DNA from: Bathymodiolus brooksi
Lineage: Eukaryota > Mollusca > Bivalvia > Mytilida > Modiolidae
Assembly (NCBI GenBank): GCA_963680875.1
Contig: OY804583.1
Span: 34,647,331 to 34,711,330, forward strand
Direction: 5' to 3'
Length of the DNA stretch: 64,000 nt
Shown piece after piece: positions 12,301-24,749 of this stretch. Both the position numbers and the translations under genes were made by a program. The notes beneath the pieces were generated by a model. It did not search any database. It saw only the letters and a program-made list of their open reading frames with translations, and had not been told where the DNA came from. Each line of letters begins with the position of its first letter. The first letter of the stretch is position 1.

Positions 12301-13469
12301 CCATGATATCACAGTTTAAATGTATTCTGTCAATCATGAGTACCATGGTATCACAGTTTAAATGTATTCTATGTCAATCATGAGTATCATGGTATCGCAG
12401 TTTAAATGTATTCTCTTTCAATCATGAGTAGCATGGTATCACAGTTTAAGTGTATTCCCTGTCAATCATGAGTACCATAGTATCACAGTTTTAATGTATT
12501 CTCTTTCAATCATGAGTACTATGGTATCACAGTTTAAATGTATTCTGTCAATCATGAGTACCATGGTATCACAGTTTAAATGTATTCTCTGTCAATCATG
12601 AGTACCATAGTATCACAGTTTAAATGTATTCCCTGTCAATCATGAGTACCATGGTATCACAGTTTAGATGTATTCTCTGTCAATCATGAGTACCATGGTA
12701 TCACAGATTAAATGTATTCTGTCAGTCATGAGTACCATGGTATCACAGTTTAAATGTATTATCTGTCAATCATGAGTACCATGGTATCACAATTTAGATG
12801 TATTCTCTGACAATCATGAGTACTATGGTATCATAGTTTAAATGTATTCTCTGTCAATCATGAGTACCATGGTATCACAATTTAGATGTATTCTCTTTCA
12901 ATCATGAGTATCATGGTATCACAATTTAGATGTATTCTCTGACAATTATGAGTACCATGGTATCACAGTTTAAATGTATTCTCTGTCAATCATGAGTACC
13001 ATGGTATCACAGTTTAAATGTATTCTCTGTCAATCATGAGTACCATGGTATCACAGTTTAAGTGTATTCTCTGTCAATCATGAGTACCATGGTATCACAG
13101 TTTAAATGTATTCTCTGTCAATCATGAGTACTATGGTATCACAGTTTAAATGTATTCTGTCAATCATGAGTACCATGGTATCACAGTTTAAATGTATTAT
13201 CTATCAATCATGAGTACCATGGTATCACAGTTTAAATGTATTCTCTGTCAATCATGAGTACCATGGTATCACAGTTTAAATGTATTCTGTCAATCATGAG
13301 TTCCATGGTATCACAGTTTAAATGTATTATCTATCAGTCATGAGTACTATGGTATCACAGTTTAAATGTATTCTCTGCCAATCATGAGTACCATGGTATC
13401 ACAGTTTAAATGTATTCTGTGTCAATCATGAGTACCATGGTATCAGTTTAGATGTATTCTCTATCAATC
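9368..13469 (+). repeat. Mixed left-type array with transition to right-type units
   Basis: Satellite only. Up to about 11.7 kb it repeats left-part order, with TTTAATG at 10702, GAGGACC at 10768 and TATTTTCTG near 11060. From about 11.75 kb the unit TAAGTGTATTCCCTG, followed by GAGTACCATAG, appears for the first time; it is then a constant landmark of the blocks to the right, whereas the left part has TAAGTGTATTCTCTG. From 12.7 kb CACAATTTAGATG/CTGACAATC units, TTATCTATC and TTCTCTGCC units also enter. The change of block type is thus gradual, within one array, not a junction of two arrays. Confidence 0.75.
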
Positions 13470-15134
13470 ATGAGTACCATGGTATCACAGTAAATTAGGA
13501 GTACCATGGTATCACAGTTTAGATGCATTCTCTTTCAATCATGAGTACTATGGTATCACAGTAAATCATGAGTACCATGGTATCACAATTTAGATGTATT
13601 CTCTTTCAATCATGTGTACCATGGTATCACAATTTAGATGTATTCTCTGACAATCATGAGTACCATGGTATCACAGTTTAAATATATTCTCTGTCAATCA
13701 TGAGTACCATGGTATCACAGTTTAAATGTATTCTGTCAATCATGAGTACCATGGTATCACAGCTTAAATGTATTCTGTCAATCATGAGTACCATGATATC
13801 ACAGTTTAAATGTATTCTGTCAATCATGAGTACCATGGTATCACAGCTTAAATGTATTCTCTGTCAATCATGAGTACCATGGTATCACAGTTTAAATGTA
13901 TTCTGTCAATCATGAGTACCATGGTTTCACAGTTTAAATGTATTCTCTGTCAATCATGAGTACCATGGTATCACAGTTTAAATGTATTCTCTGTCAATCA
14001 TGAGTACCATGGTATCACAGTTTAAATGTATTCTGTGTCAATCATGAGTACCATGGTATCACAGTTTAAATGTATTCTCTGTCAATCATGAGTACCATGG
14101 TATCACAGTTTAATGTATTCTCTTTCAATCATGAGTACCATGATATCACAGTTTAAATGTATTCTGTCAATCATGAGGACCATGGTATCACAGTTTAAAT
14201 GTATTCTCTGTCAATCATGAGTACCATGGTATCACAGTTTAAATATATTCTCTGTCAATCATGAGTACCATGGTATCACAGTTTAAATGTATTCTATGTC
14301 AATCATGAGTACCATGGTAGCACAGTTTAAATGTATTCTCTGTCAATCATGAGTACCATGGTATCACACTTTAAATGTATTCTCTGTCAATCATGAGTAC
14401 CATGGTAACACAGTTTAAATGTATTCTCTGTCAATCATGAGTACCATGGTATCACAGTTTAAATGTATTTTCTGTCAATCATGAGTACCATGATATCACA
14501 GTTTAAATGTATTCTCTGTCAATCATGAGTACCATGGTATCACAGTTTAAATGTATTCTCTGTCAATCATGAGTACCATGGTATCACAGTTTAAATGTAT
14601 TCTCTGTCAATCATGAGTACCATGGTATCACAGTTTAAATGTATTCTCTTTCAATCATGAGTACCATGATATCACTGTTTAAATGTATTCTGTCAATCAT
14701 GAGTACCATGGTATCACAGTTTAAATGTATTCTGTCAATCATGAGTACCATGGTATCACAGTTTCAATGTATTCTCTGTCAATCATGAGTACTATGGTAT
14801 CACAGTTTAAATGTATTCTGTCAATCATGAGTACCATGGTATCACAGTTTAAATGTATTCTCTGTCAATCATGAGTACCATGGTATCACAGTTTAAATGT
14901 ATTCTCTGTCAATCATGAGTACCATGGTATCACAGTTTAAATGTATTATCTATCAATCATGAGTACTATGGTATCACAGTTTAAATGTATTCTCTGCCAA
15001 TCATGAGTACCATGGTATCACAGTTTAAATGTATTCTTTGTCAATCATGAGTACCATGGTATCACAGTTTAAATGTATTCTGTGTCAATGATGAGTACCA
15101 TGGTATCACAGTTTAGATGTATTTTCTATCAATC
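13470..15134 (+). repeat. Block opened by a TTAGG cassette, then a left-type segment
   Basis: The block starts with the first TTAGG-type cassette (13470-13567; other TTAGG types start at 17429, 49504, 59739 and 62989). Just upstream is a 2-bp-short GGTATCAGTTTAG unit (13439), a form seen again only at 59709 and 62959. The block then runs into a left-type segment with the last TTTAATG (14109) and GAGGACC (14175) of the window. After 14.76 kb the units are all of right type. This is the place where the two block families interleave most clearly. Confidence 0.75.
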
Positions 15135-16674
15135 ATGAGTACCAGGGTATCACAGTAAATCAGGAGTACCATGGTATCACAGTTTAGATGCATTCTCTTT
15201 CAATCATGAGTACCATGGTATCACAGTAAATCATGAGTACCATGGTATCACAATTTAGATGTATTCTCTTTCAATCATGAGTAACATGGTATCACAATTT
15301 AGATGTATTCTCTGACAATCATGAGTACCATGGTATCACAGTTTAAATGTATACTCTGTCAATCATGAGTACCATGGTATCACAGTTTAAATGTATTCTC
15401 TGTCAATCATGAGTACCATGGTATCACAGTTTAAGTGTATTCTCTCTCAATCATGAGTACCATGGTATCACAGTTTAAATGTATTCTGTCAATCATGAGT
15501 ACTATGGTATCACAGTTTAAATGTATTCTGTCAATCATGAGTACCATGATTTCACAGTTTAAATGTATTCTCTGTCAATCATGAGTACCATGATTTCACA
15601 GTTTAAATGTATTCTCTGTCAATCATGAGTACCATGGTATCACAGTTTAAATGTATTCTCTGTCAATCATGAGTACAATGGTATCACAATTTAAATGTAT
15701 TCTCTGTCAATCATGAGTACCATGGTATCGCAGTTTAAATGTATTCTCTTTCAATCATGAGTACCATGGTTTCACAGTTTAAGTGTATTCCCTGTCAATC
15801 ATGAGTACCATAGTATCACAGTTTAAATGTATTCTCTTTCAATCATGAGTACTATGGTATCACAGTTTAAATGTATTCTGTCAATCATGAGTACCATGGT
15901 ATCACAGTTTAAATGTATTCTCTGTCAATCATGAGTACCATAGTATCACAGTTTAAATGTATTCTGTGTCAATCATGATTACCATGGTATCACAGTTTAG
16001 ATGTATTCTCTGTCAATCATGAGTACCATGGTATCACAGATTAAATGTATTCTGTCAGTCATGAGTACCATGGTATCACAGTTTAAATGTATTCTCTGTC
16101 AATCATGAGTACCATGGTAGCACAGTTTAAATGTATTCTGTCATTCATGAGTACCATGGTATCACAGTTTAAATGTACTCTCTGTCAATCATGAGTACCA
16201 TGGTATCACAATTTAAATGTATTCTCTGTCAATCATGAGTACCATGGTATCACAATTTAGATGTATTCTCTTTCAATCATGAGTACCATGGTATCACAAT
16301 TTAGATGTATTCTCTGACAATCATGAGTACTATGGTATCATAGTTTAAATGTATTTTCTGTCAATCATGAGTACCATGGTATCACAGTTTAAATGTATTA
16401 TCTATCAATCATGAGTACTATGGTATCACAGTTTAAATGTATTCTCTGCCAATCATGAGTACCATGGTATCACAGTTTAAATGTATTCTTTGTCAATCAT
16501 GAGTACCATGGTATCACAGTTTAAATGTATTCTGTGTCAATCATGATTACCATGGTATCACAGTTTAGATGTATTCTCTGTCAATCATGAGTACCATGGT
16601 ATCACAGTTTAAATGTATTCTGTGTCAATGATGAGTACCATGGTATCACAGTTTAGATGTATTTTCTATCAATC
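15135..16674 (+). repeat. Block R1 (1,540 bp)
   Basis: The interval from one CAGG cassette to the next is 1,540 bp, the length of 35 monomers of 44 bp. After the cassette come, in order, a GAGTAACATGG unit, TAAGTGTATTC, a GAGTACTATGG unit, a doublet of CATGATTTC units, a GTACAATGG unit, the TCGCAG unit, TTCCCTG, CATAG units, GTAGCACAG, TGTCATTC, several AATTTAGATG/CTGACAATC units, TTATCTATC and CTGCCAATC. This order is the signature of the R family. R4 at 34071 has the same length. Confidence 0.8.
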
Positions 16675-18272
16675 ATGAGTACCAGGGTATCACAGTAAAT
16701 CAGGAGTACCATGGTATCACAGTTTAGATGCATTCTCTTTCAATCATGAGTACCATGGTATCACAGTAAATCATGAGTACCATGGTATCACAATTTAGAT
16801 GTATTCTCTTTCAATCATGAGTAACATGGTATCACAATTTAGATGTATTCTCTGACAATCATGAGTACCATGGTATCACAGTTTAAATGTATTCTCTGTC
16901 AATCATGAGTACCATGGTATCACAGTTTAAATGTATTCTCTGTCAATCATGAGTACCATGGTATCACAGTTTAAGTGTATTCTCTGTCAATCATGAGTAC
17001 CATGGTATCACAGTTTAAATGTATTCTGTCAATCATGAGTACTATGGTATCACAGTTTAAATGTATTCTGTCAATCATGAGTACCATGATTTCACAGTTT
17101 AAATGTATTCTCTGTCAATCATGAGTACCATGATTTCACAGTTTAAATGTATTCTCTGTCAATCATGAGTACCATGGTATCACAGTTTAAATGTATTCAT
17201 TGTCAATCATGAGTACAATGGTATCACAATTTAAATGTATTCTCTGTCAATCATGAGTACCATGGTATCGCAGTTTAAATGTATTCTCTTTCAATCATGA
17301 GTACCATGGTTTCACAGTTTAAGTGTATTCCCTGTCAATCATGAGTACCATAGTATCACAGTTTAAATGTATTATCTATCAGTCATGAGTACTATGGTTT
17401 CACAGTTTAAATGTATTCTCTGCCAATCATGAGTACCATGGTATCACAGTAAATTAGGAGTACCATGGTATCACAGTTTAGATGCATTCTCTTTCAATCA
17501 TGAGTACTATGGTATCACAGTAAATCATGAGTACCATGGTATCACAATTTAGATGTATTCTCTTTCAATCATGTGTACCATGGTATCACAATTTAGATGT
17601 ATTCTCTGACAATCATGGGTACCATGGTATCACAGTTTAAATGTATTCTCTGTCAATCATGAGTACCATGGTATCACAGTTTAGATGTATTCTCTGTCAA
17701 TCATGAGTACCATGGTATCACAGTTTCAATGTATTCTCTGTCAATCATGAGTACCATGGTATCACAGTTTAGATGTATTCTCTGTCAATCATGAGTACCA
17801 TGGTATCACAGTTTCAATGTATTCTCTGTCAATCATGAGTACTATGGTATCACAGTTTAAATGTATTCTGTCAATCATGAGTACCATGGTATCACAGTTT
17901 AAATGTATTCTCTGTCAATCATGAGTACCATGGTATCACAGTTTAAATGTATTCTCTGTCAATCATGAGTACCATGGTATCACAGTTTAAATGTATTATC
18001 TATCAATCATGAGTACTATGGTATCACAGTTTAAATGTATTCTCTGCCAATCATGAGTACCATGGTATCACAGTTTAAATGTATTCTTTGTCAATCATGA
18101 GTACCATGGTATCACAGTTTAAATGTATTCTGTGTCAATCATGATTACCATGGTATCACAGTTTAGATGTATTCTCTGTCAATCATGAGTACCATGGTAT
18201 CACAGTTTAAATGTATTCTGTGTCAATGATGAGTACCATGGTATCACAGTTTAGATGTATTTTCTATCAATC
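16675..18272 (+). repeat. Block X (1,598 bp) with an internal TTAGG cassette
   Basis: It begins like an R block, but after the TCGCAG and TTCCCTG units it jumps to TTATCTATC and CTGCC units and a TTAGG cassette (17429-17526). It then has a doubled pair of TTTAGATG and TTTCAATG units (about 17.68-17.83 kb). It looks like a recombinant between an R-type block and the T-type block otherwise found only at 13.5 kb and to the right of 49.5 kb. The breakpoint lies near 17.37 kb. Confidence 0.7.
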
Positions 18273-19839
18273 ATGAGTACCAGGGTATCACAGTAAATCA
18301 GGAGTACCATGGTATCACAGTTTAGATGCATTCTCTTTCAATCATGAGTACCATGGTATCACAGTAAATCATGAGTACCATGGTATCACAGTAAATCAGG
18401 AGTACCATGGTATCACAATTTAGATGTATTCTCTTTCAATCATGAGTAACATGGTATCACAATTTAGATGTATTCTCTGACAATCATGAGTACCATGGTA
18501 TCACAGTTTAAATGTATTCTCTGTCAATCATGAGTACCATGGTATCACAGTTTAAATGTATTCTCTGTCAATCATGAGTACCATGGTATCACAGTTTAAG
18601 TGTATTCTCTGTCAATCATGAGTACCATGGTATCACAGTTTAAATGTATTCTGTCAATCATGAGTACTATGGTATCACAGTTTAAATGTATTCTGTCAAT
18701 CATGAGTACCATGATTTCACAGTTTAAATGTATTCTCTGTCAATCATGAGTACCATGATTTCACAGTTTAAATGTATTCTCTGTCAATCATGAGTACCAT
18801 GGTATCACAGTTTAAATGTATTCTCTGTCAATCATGAGTACAATGGTGTCACAATTTAAATGTATTCTCTGTCAATCATGAGTACCATGGTATCGCAGTT
18901 TAAATGTATTCTCTTTCAATCATGAGTACCATGGTTTCACAGTTTAAGTGTATTCCCTGTCAATCATGAGTACCATAGTATCACAGTTTAAATGTATTCT
19001 CTTTCAATCATGAGTACTATGGTATCACAGTTTAAATGTATTCTGTCAATCATGAGTACCATGATATCACAGTTTAAATGTATTCTCTGTCAATCATGAG
19101 TACCATAGTATCACAGTTTAAATGTATTCTGTGTCAATCATGATTACCATGGTATCACAGTTTAGATGTATTCTCTGTCAATCATGAGTACCATGGTATC
19201 ACAGATTAAATGTATTCTGTCAGTCATGAGTACCATGGTATCACAGTTTAAATGTATTCTCTGTCAATCATGAGTACCATGGTAGCACAGTTTAAATGTA
19301 TTCTGTCATTCATGAGTACCATGGTATCACAGTTTAAATGTATTCTCTGTCAATCATGAGTACCATGGTATCACAATTTAAATGTATTCTCTGTCAATCA
19401 TGAGTACCATGGTATCACAATTTAGATGTATTCTCTTTCAATCATGAGTACCATGGTATCACAATTTAGATGTATTCTCTGACAATCATGAGTACTATGG
19501 TATCATAGTTTAAATGTATTTTCTGTCAATCATGAGTACCATGGTATCACAGTTTAAATGTATTATCTATCAATCATGAGTACTATGGTATCACAGTTTA
19601 AATGTATTCTCTGCCAATCATGAGTACCATGGTATCACAGTTTAAATGTATTCTTTGTCAATCATGAGTACCATGGTATCACAGTTTAAATGTATTCTGT
19701 GTCAATCATGATTACCATGGTATCACAGTTTAGATGTATTCTCTGTCAATCATGAGTACCATGGTATCACAGTTTAAATGTATTCTGTGTCAATGATGAG
19801 TACCATGGTATCACAGTTTAGATGTATTTTCTACCAATC
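18273..19839 (+). repeat. Block R2 (1,567 bp), cassette with three 27-bp units
   Basis: This is an R-type block whose cassette (18273-18397) has three truncated units in place of two, the third being followed by CAGG. The total is 27 bp longer than R1 and R4, which the extra unit fully accounts for. It carries GTACAATGGTGTCAC (18842), a change shared with the Q and S blocks but not with R1, R3 or R4. It is followed directly by P1. Confidence 0.78.
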
Positions 19840-22800
19840 ATGAGTACCAGGGTATCACAGTAAATCAGGAGTACCATGGTATCACAGTTTAGATGCATTC
19901 TCTTTCAATCATGAGTACAATGGTATCACAGTAAATCATGAGTACCATGGTATCACAATTTAGATGTATTCTCTTTCAATCATGAGTAACATGGTATCAC
20001 AATTTAGATGTATTCTCTGACAATCATGAGTACCATGGTATCACAGTTTAAATGTATTCTCTGTCAATCATGAGTACCATGGTATCACAGTTTAAATGTA
20101 TTCTCTGTCAATCATGAGTACCATGGTATCACAGTTTAAGTGTATTCTCTGTCAATCATGAGTACCATGGTATCACAGTTTAAATGTATTCTGTCAATCA
20201 TGAGGACTATGGTATCACAGTTTAAATGTATTCTGTCAATCATGAGTACCATGATTTCACAGTTTAAATGTATTCTCTGTCAATCATGAGTACCATGATT
20301 TCACAGTTTAAATGTATTCTCTGTCAATCATGAGTACCATGGTATCACAGTTTAAATGTATTCTCTGTCAATCATGAGTACAATGGTATCACAGTTTAAA
20401 TGTATTCTCTGTCAATCATGAGTACCATGGTATCGCAGTTTAAATGCATTCTCTTTCAATCATGAGTACCATGGTTTCACAGTTTAAGTGTATTCCCTGT
20501 CAATCATGAGTACCATAGTATCACAGTTTAAATGTATTCTCTTTCAATCATGAGTACTATGGTATCACAGTTTAAATGTATTCTGTCAATCATGAGTACC
20601 ATGGTATCACAGTTTAAATGTATTCTCTGTCAATCATGAGTACCATAGTATCACAGTTTAAATGTATTCTGTGTCAATCATGATTACCATGGTATCACAG
20701 TTTAGATGTATTCTGTCAGTCATGAGTACCATGGTATCACAGTTTAAATGTATTCTCTGTCAATCATGAGTACCATGGTAGCACAGTTTAAATGTATTCT
20801 GTCATTCATGAGTACCATGGTATCACAGTTTAAATGTATTCTCTGTCAATCATGAGTACCATGGTATCACAATTTAAATGTATTCTCTGTCAATCATGAG
20901 TACCATGGTATCACAATTTAGATGTATTCTCTTTCAATCATGAGTACCATGGTATCACAATTTAGATGTATTCTCTGACAATCATGAGTACTATGGTATC
21001 ATAGTTTAAATGTATTCTCTGTCAATCATGAGTACCATGGTATCACAATTTAGATGTATTCTCTTTCAATCATGAGTACCATGGTATCACAATTTAGATG
21101 TATTCTCTGACAATCATGAGTACCATGGTATCACAGTTTAAATGTATTCTCTGTCAATCATGAGTACCATGGTATCACAGTTTAAATGTATTCTCTTTCA
21201 ATCATGAGTACCATGATATCACAGTTTAAATGTATTCTGTCAATCATGAGTACCATGGTATCACAGTTTAAATGTATTCTATGTCAATCATGAGTACCAT
21301 GTTAACACAGTTTAAATGTATTCTGTCAATCATGAGTACCATGGTATCACAGTTTAAATGTATTCTCTGTCAATCATGAGTACCATGGTATCACACTTTA
21401 AATGTATTCTCTGTCAATCATGAGTACCATGGTATCACAGTTTAAATGTATTCTCTGTCAATCATGAGTACCATGGTATCACAGTTTAAATGTATTCTCT
21501 TTCAATCATGAGTACCATGATATCACAGTTTAAATGTATTCTGTCAATCATGAGTACCATGGTATCACAGTTTAAATGTATTCTATGTCAATCATGAGTA
21601 CCATGGTAACACAGTTTAAATGTATTCTGTCAATCATGAGTACCGTGGTATCACAGTTTGAATGTATTCTCTGTCAATCATGAGTACCATGGTAACACAG
21701 TTTAATTGTATTCTCTGTCAATCTTGAGTACCATGGTATCACACTTTAAATATATTCTCTGTCAATCATGAGTACCATGGTATCACAGTTTAAATGTATT
21801 CTGTCAATCATGAGTACCATGGTATCACAGTTTAAATGTATTCTATGTCAATCATGAGTACCATGGTATCGCAGTTTAAATGTATTCTCTTTCAATCATG
21901 AGTACCATGGTATCACAGTTTAAGTGTATTCCCTGTCAATCATGAGTACCATGGTATCACAATTTAGATGTATTCTCTTTCAATCATGAGTAACATGGTA
22001 TCACAATTTAGATGTATTCTCTGACAATCATGAGTACCATGGTATCACAGTTTAAATGTATTCTCTGTCAATCATGAGTACCATGGTATCACAGTTTAAA
22101 TGTATTCTCTGTCAATCATGAGTACCATGGTATCACAGTTTAAGTGTATTCCCTGTCAATCATGAGTACCATGGTATCACAGTTTAAATGTATTCTGTCA
22201 ATCATGAGTACTATGGTATCACAGTTTAAATGTATTCTGTCAATCATGAGTACCATGATTTCACAGTTTAAATGTATTCTCTGTCAATCATGAGTACCAT
22301 AATTTCACAGTTTAAATGTATTCTCTGTCAATCATGAGTACCATGGTATCACAGTTTAAATGTATTCTCTGTCAATCATGAGTACAATGGTATCACAGTT
22401 TAAATGTATTCTCTGTCAATCATGAGTACCATGGTATCGCAGTTTAAATGTATTCTCTTTCAATCATGAGTACCATGGTTTCACAGTTTAAGTGTATTCC
22501 CTGTCAATCATGAGTACCATAGTATCACAGTTTAAATGTATTCTCTTTCAATCATGAGTACTATGGTATCACAGTTTAAATGTATTCTGTCAATCATGAG
22601 TACCATGGTATCACAGTTTAAATGTATTCTCTGTCAATCATGAGTACCATAGTATCACAGTTTAAATGTATTCTGTGTCAATCATGATTACCATGGTATC
22701 ACAGTTTAGATGTATTCTCTGTCAATCATGAGTACCATGGTATCACAGATTAAATGTATTCTGTCAGTCATGAGTACCATGGTATCACAGTTTAAATGTA

Positions 22801-23383
22801 TTCTCTGTCAATCATGAGTACCATGGTAGCACAGTTTAAATGTATTCTGTCATTCATGAGTACCATGGTATCACAGTTTAAATGTATTCTCTGTCAATCA
22901 TGAGTACCATGGTATCACAATTTAAATGTATTCTCTGTCAATCATGAGTACCATGGTATCACAATTTAGATGTATTCTCTTTCAATCATGAGTACCATGG
23001 TATCACAATTTAGATGTATTCTCTGACAATCATGAGTACTATGGTATCATAGTTTAAATGTATTTTCTGTCAATCATGAGTACCATGGTATCACAGTTTA
23101 AATGTATTATCTATCAATCATGAGTACTATGGTATCACAGTTTAAATGTATTCTCTGCCAATCATGAGTACCATGGTATCACAGTTTAAATGTATTCTTT
23201 GTCAATCATGAGTACCATGGTATCACAGTTTAAATGTATTCTGTGTCAATCATGATTACCATGGTATCACAGTTTAGATGTATTCTCTGTCAATCATGAG
23301 TACCATGGTATCACAGTTTAAATGTATTCTGTGTCAATGATGAGTACCATGGTATCACAGTTTAGATGTATTTTCTACCAATC
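19840..23383 (+). repeat. Block P1 (3,544 bp)
   Basis: This is the first of three long blocks with the same internal order. An R-like first part (GAGGACTATGG near 20.2 kb, TCGCAG, TTCCCTG, GTAGCACAG, TGTCATTC) is followed by several TTCTATG/GTAACACAG pairs, TTTAATTG, CTTGAGTACC and ACTTTAAATATATTC units (about 21.2-21.8 kb). A second R-like part then starts at a GAGTAACATGG unit near 21.99 kb. P2 is 1 bp longer because of one extra T, and P3 is 43 bp shorter than P1. A private change here is GTTAACACAG near 21.3 kb. Confidence 0.8.
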
Positions 23384-24749
23384 ATGAGTACCAGGGTATC
23401 ACAGTAAATCAGGAGTACCATGGTATCACAGTTTAGATGCATTCTCTTTCAATCATGAGTACCATGGTATCACAGTAAATCATGAGTACCATGGTATCAC
23501 AATTTAGATGTATTCTCTTTCAATCATGAGTAACATGGTATCACAATTTAGATGTATTCTCTGACAATCATGAGTACCATGGTATCACAGTTTAAATGTA
23601 TTCTCTGTCAATCATGAGTACCATGGTATCACAGTTTAAATGTATTCTCTGTCAATCATGAGTACCATGGTATCACAGTTTAAGTGTATTCTCTGTCAAT
23701 CATGAGTACCATGGTATCACAGTTTAAATGTATTCTGTCAATCATGAGGACTATGGTATCACAGTTTAAATGTATTCTGTCAATCATGAGTACCATGATT
23801 TCACAGTTTAAATGTATTCTCTGTCAATCATGAGTACCATGATTTCACAGTTTAAATGTATTCTCTGTCAATCATGAGTACCATGGTATCACAGTTTAAA
23901 TGTATTCTCTGTCAATCATGAGTACAATGGTATCACAATTTAAATGTATTCTCTGTCAATCATGAGTACCATGGTATCGCAGTTTAAATGCATTCTCTTT
24001 CAATCATGAGTACCATGGTTTCACAGTTTAAGTGTATTCCCTGTCAATCATGAGTACCATAGTATCACAGTTTAAATGTATTCTCTTTCAATCATGAGTA
24101 CTATGGTATCACAGTTTAAATGTATTCTGTCAGTCATGAGTACCATGGTATTACAGTTTAAATGTATTCTCTGTCAATCATGAGTACCATGGTAGCACAG
24201 TTTAAATGTATTCTGTCATTCATGAGTACCATGGTATCACAGTTTAAATGTATTCTCTGTCAATCATGAGTACCATGGTATCACAATTTAAATGTATTCT
24301 CTGTCAATCATGAGTACCATGGTATCACAATTTAGATGTATTCTCTTTCAATCATGAGTACCATGGTATCACAATTTAGATGTATTCTCTGACAATCATG
24401 AGTACTATGGTATCATAGTTTAAATGTATTTTCTGTCAATCATGAGTACCATGGTATCACAGTTTAAATGTATTATCTATCAATCATGAGTACTATGGTA
24501 TCACAGTTTAAATGTATTCTCTGCCAATCATGAGTACCATGGTATCACAGTTTAAATGTATTCTTTGTCAATCATGAGTACCATGGTATCACAGTTTAAA
24601 TGTATTCTGTGTCAATCATGATTACCATGGTATCACAGTTTAGATGTATTCTCTGTCAATCATGAGTACCATGGTATCACAGTTTAAATGTATTCTGTGT
24701 CAATGATGAGTACCATGGTATCACAGTTTAGATGTATTTTCTACCAATC
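23384..24749 (+). repeat. Block R3 (1,366 bp), four-unit deletion
   Basis: R3 is 174 bp shorter than R4. The gap falls before the TGTCAGTC unit near 24.13 kb, where R4 has four further units (44 + 44 + 44 + 42 bp, containing CATAG, GATTACC and ACAGATTAAATG). Both R3 and R4 have the rare GTATTACAG change (24,150 and about 35,010), so they share a recent ancestor and the loss in R3 came later. The loss of a whole number of units points to unequal exchange in register. Confidence 0.78.
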
